Shown here piece after piece: positions 5,284 through 5,465 of a stretch of 5,465 nt of DNA (within the stretch, counting starts at the first letter, position 1; each line of letters begins with the position of its first letter). Position numbers and translations under genes: made by a program. Source of the stretch: an uncultured Christensenella sp. (GTDB lineage: Bacteria > Bacillota > Clostridia > Christensenellales > UBA1242); assembly GCA_905195085.1 (NCBI GenBank), contig CAJJUK010000036.1, positions 1 through 5,465 of the forward strand, in the 5' to 3' direction. The notes under the pieces were generated by a model, which made no database searches, was not told the DNA's origin, and saw only the letters and a program-made list of their open reading frames with translations.

Positions 5284-5306
5284 AAATTTTTTTAAAAAAT
5301 TTGGTG
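5279..5306 (+). other. Hairpin pairing the 3' end of the CAU tRNA with its downstream spacer
   Basis: CACCAAA (5279-5285), which includes the tRNA CCA end, is complementary to TTTGGTG (5300-5306). The interior T7/A6 runs (5287-5299) can extend the stem, with A5286 left over. No T-tract follows, so it is not a standard terminator. It would compete with exposure of the CCA end in the precursor. Confidence 0.5.
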
Positions 5307-5373
5307 ATAATGTTTGCAAAAGAACTCGAAAATATGATAGACTCAAAAGGTCTTGCAAAAGAAAAGACGACTT

Positions 5374-5450
5374 GGCTCGGTAGTTCAGTTGGTTAGAACG
5401 CTAGCCTGTCACGCTAGAGGTCGAGGGTTCGAGCCCCTTCCGAGTCGCCA
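5374..5450 (+). tRNA. tRNA-Asp (anticodon GUC)
   Basis: A full 77-nt cloverleaf with encoded CCA: acceptor GGCTCGG / CCGAGTC (one G-U pair) with G discriminator, the usual Asp identity base, D-stem GTTC / GAAC, anticodon stem CTAGC / GCTAG with loop CTGTCAC (anticodon GTC, 5408-5410), T-stem with TTCGAGC loop. It reads GAC and GAU. It lies 90 bp after the previous tRNA with no convincing promoter of its own, so it is probably cotranscribed. The last 15 bases of the window show nothing further. Confidence 0.97.
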
Positions 5451-5465
5451 ATAAGCCCAGATAGC

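Noticed and set aside
5310..5396. 28-codon plus-strand ORF between the CAU tRNA and tRNA-Asp (starts MFAKELENMIDSKG, preceded by GGTG)
   Set aside because: The composition looks protein-like, but it runs into tRNA-Asp and stops there, has only a weak ribosome site, and lies in a tRNA transcript. It could be a gene remnant, but nothing in the window shows it.
5101..5450. tRNA cluster as an integration (att) site for a mobile element
   Set aside because: No integrase gene and no duplicated tRNA 3' end elsewhere in the window.

Overview
The window is AT-rich bacterial DNA that uses the standard code: Trp is TGG and TGA is used as a stop. It has sigma-70-type promoters of near-consensus quality, AAGGAG ribosome binding sites and tRNA genes with encoded CCA ends. 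Together these suggest a low-GC Gram-positive lineage (Bacillota/Clostridia-like, perhaps an uncultured gut bacterium). The lineage is an inference; no marker here fixes it.

Layout. Three protein genes lie on the minus strand and three tRNA genes on the plus strand, diverging from an A-tract-rich intergenic region at about 4970-5100. In minus-strand order the genes are: (1) a 225-residue protein of unknown function whose N-terminal motifs resemble an ADP-ribosyltransferase-type fold, best started at an internal GTG (4921) rather than the upstream ATG (4969); (2) a 454-residue protein made of two complete cytidylate (CMP) kinase domains in tandem; (3) an 870-residue superfamily 2 DEAD/DEAH-type helicase followed by five degenerate helicase-associated repeats. 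The plus strand carries tRNA-Pro(UGG), a CAU tRNA best read as the lysidine-type tRNA-Ile2, and tRNA-Asp(GUC), behind a strong TTGACA-17-TAAAAT promoter.

Transcription. The helicase has its own extended -10 promoter, placed so that transcription should begin on the A of the start codon, which predicts a leaderless mRNA. The kinase and helicase genes each end inside an intrinsic-terminator-like hairpin that contains the stop codon. The ADP-ribosyltransferase-like gene has no evident terminator and may read through into the double kinase.

How the genes relate. No obligate shared pathway is visible. The double kinase belongs to pyrimidine nucleotide metabolism and the helicase to an accessory DNA/RNA translocase family. 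The most unusual items are the Cmk-Cmk tandem fusion with a divergent second active site, the short ADP-ribosyltransferase-like protein beside it, the predicted leaderless helicase mRNA and the multi-repeat helicase tail. There is no CRISPR array, transposase, integrase or clear attachment site.
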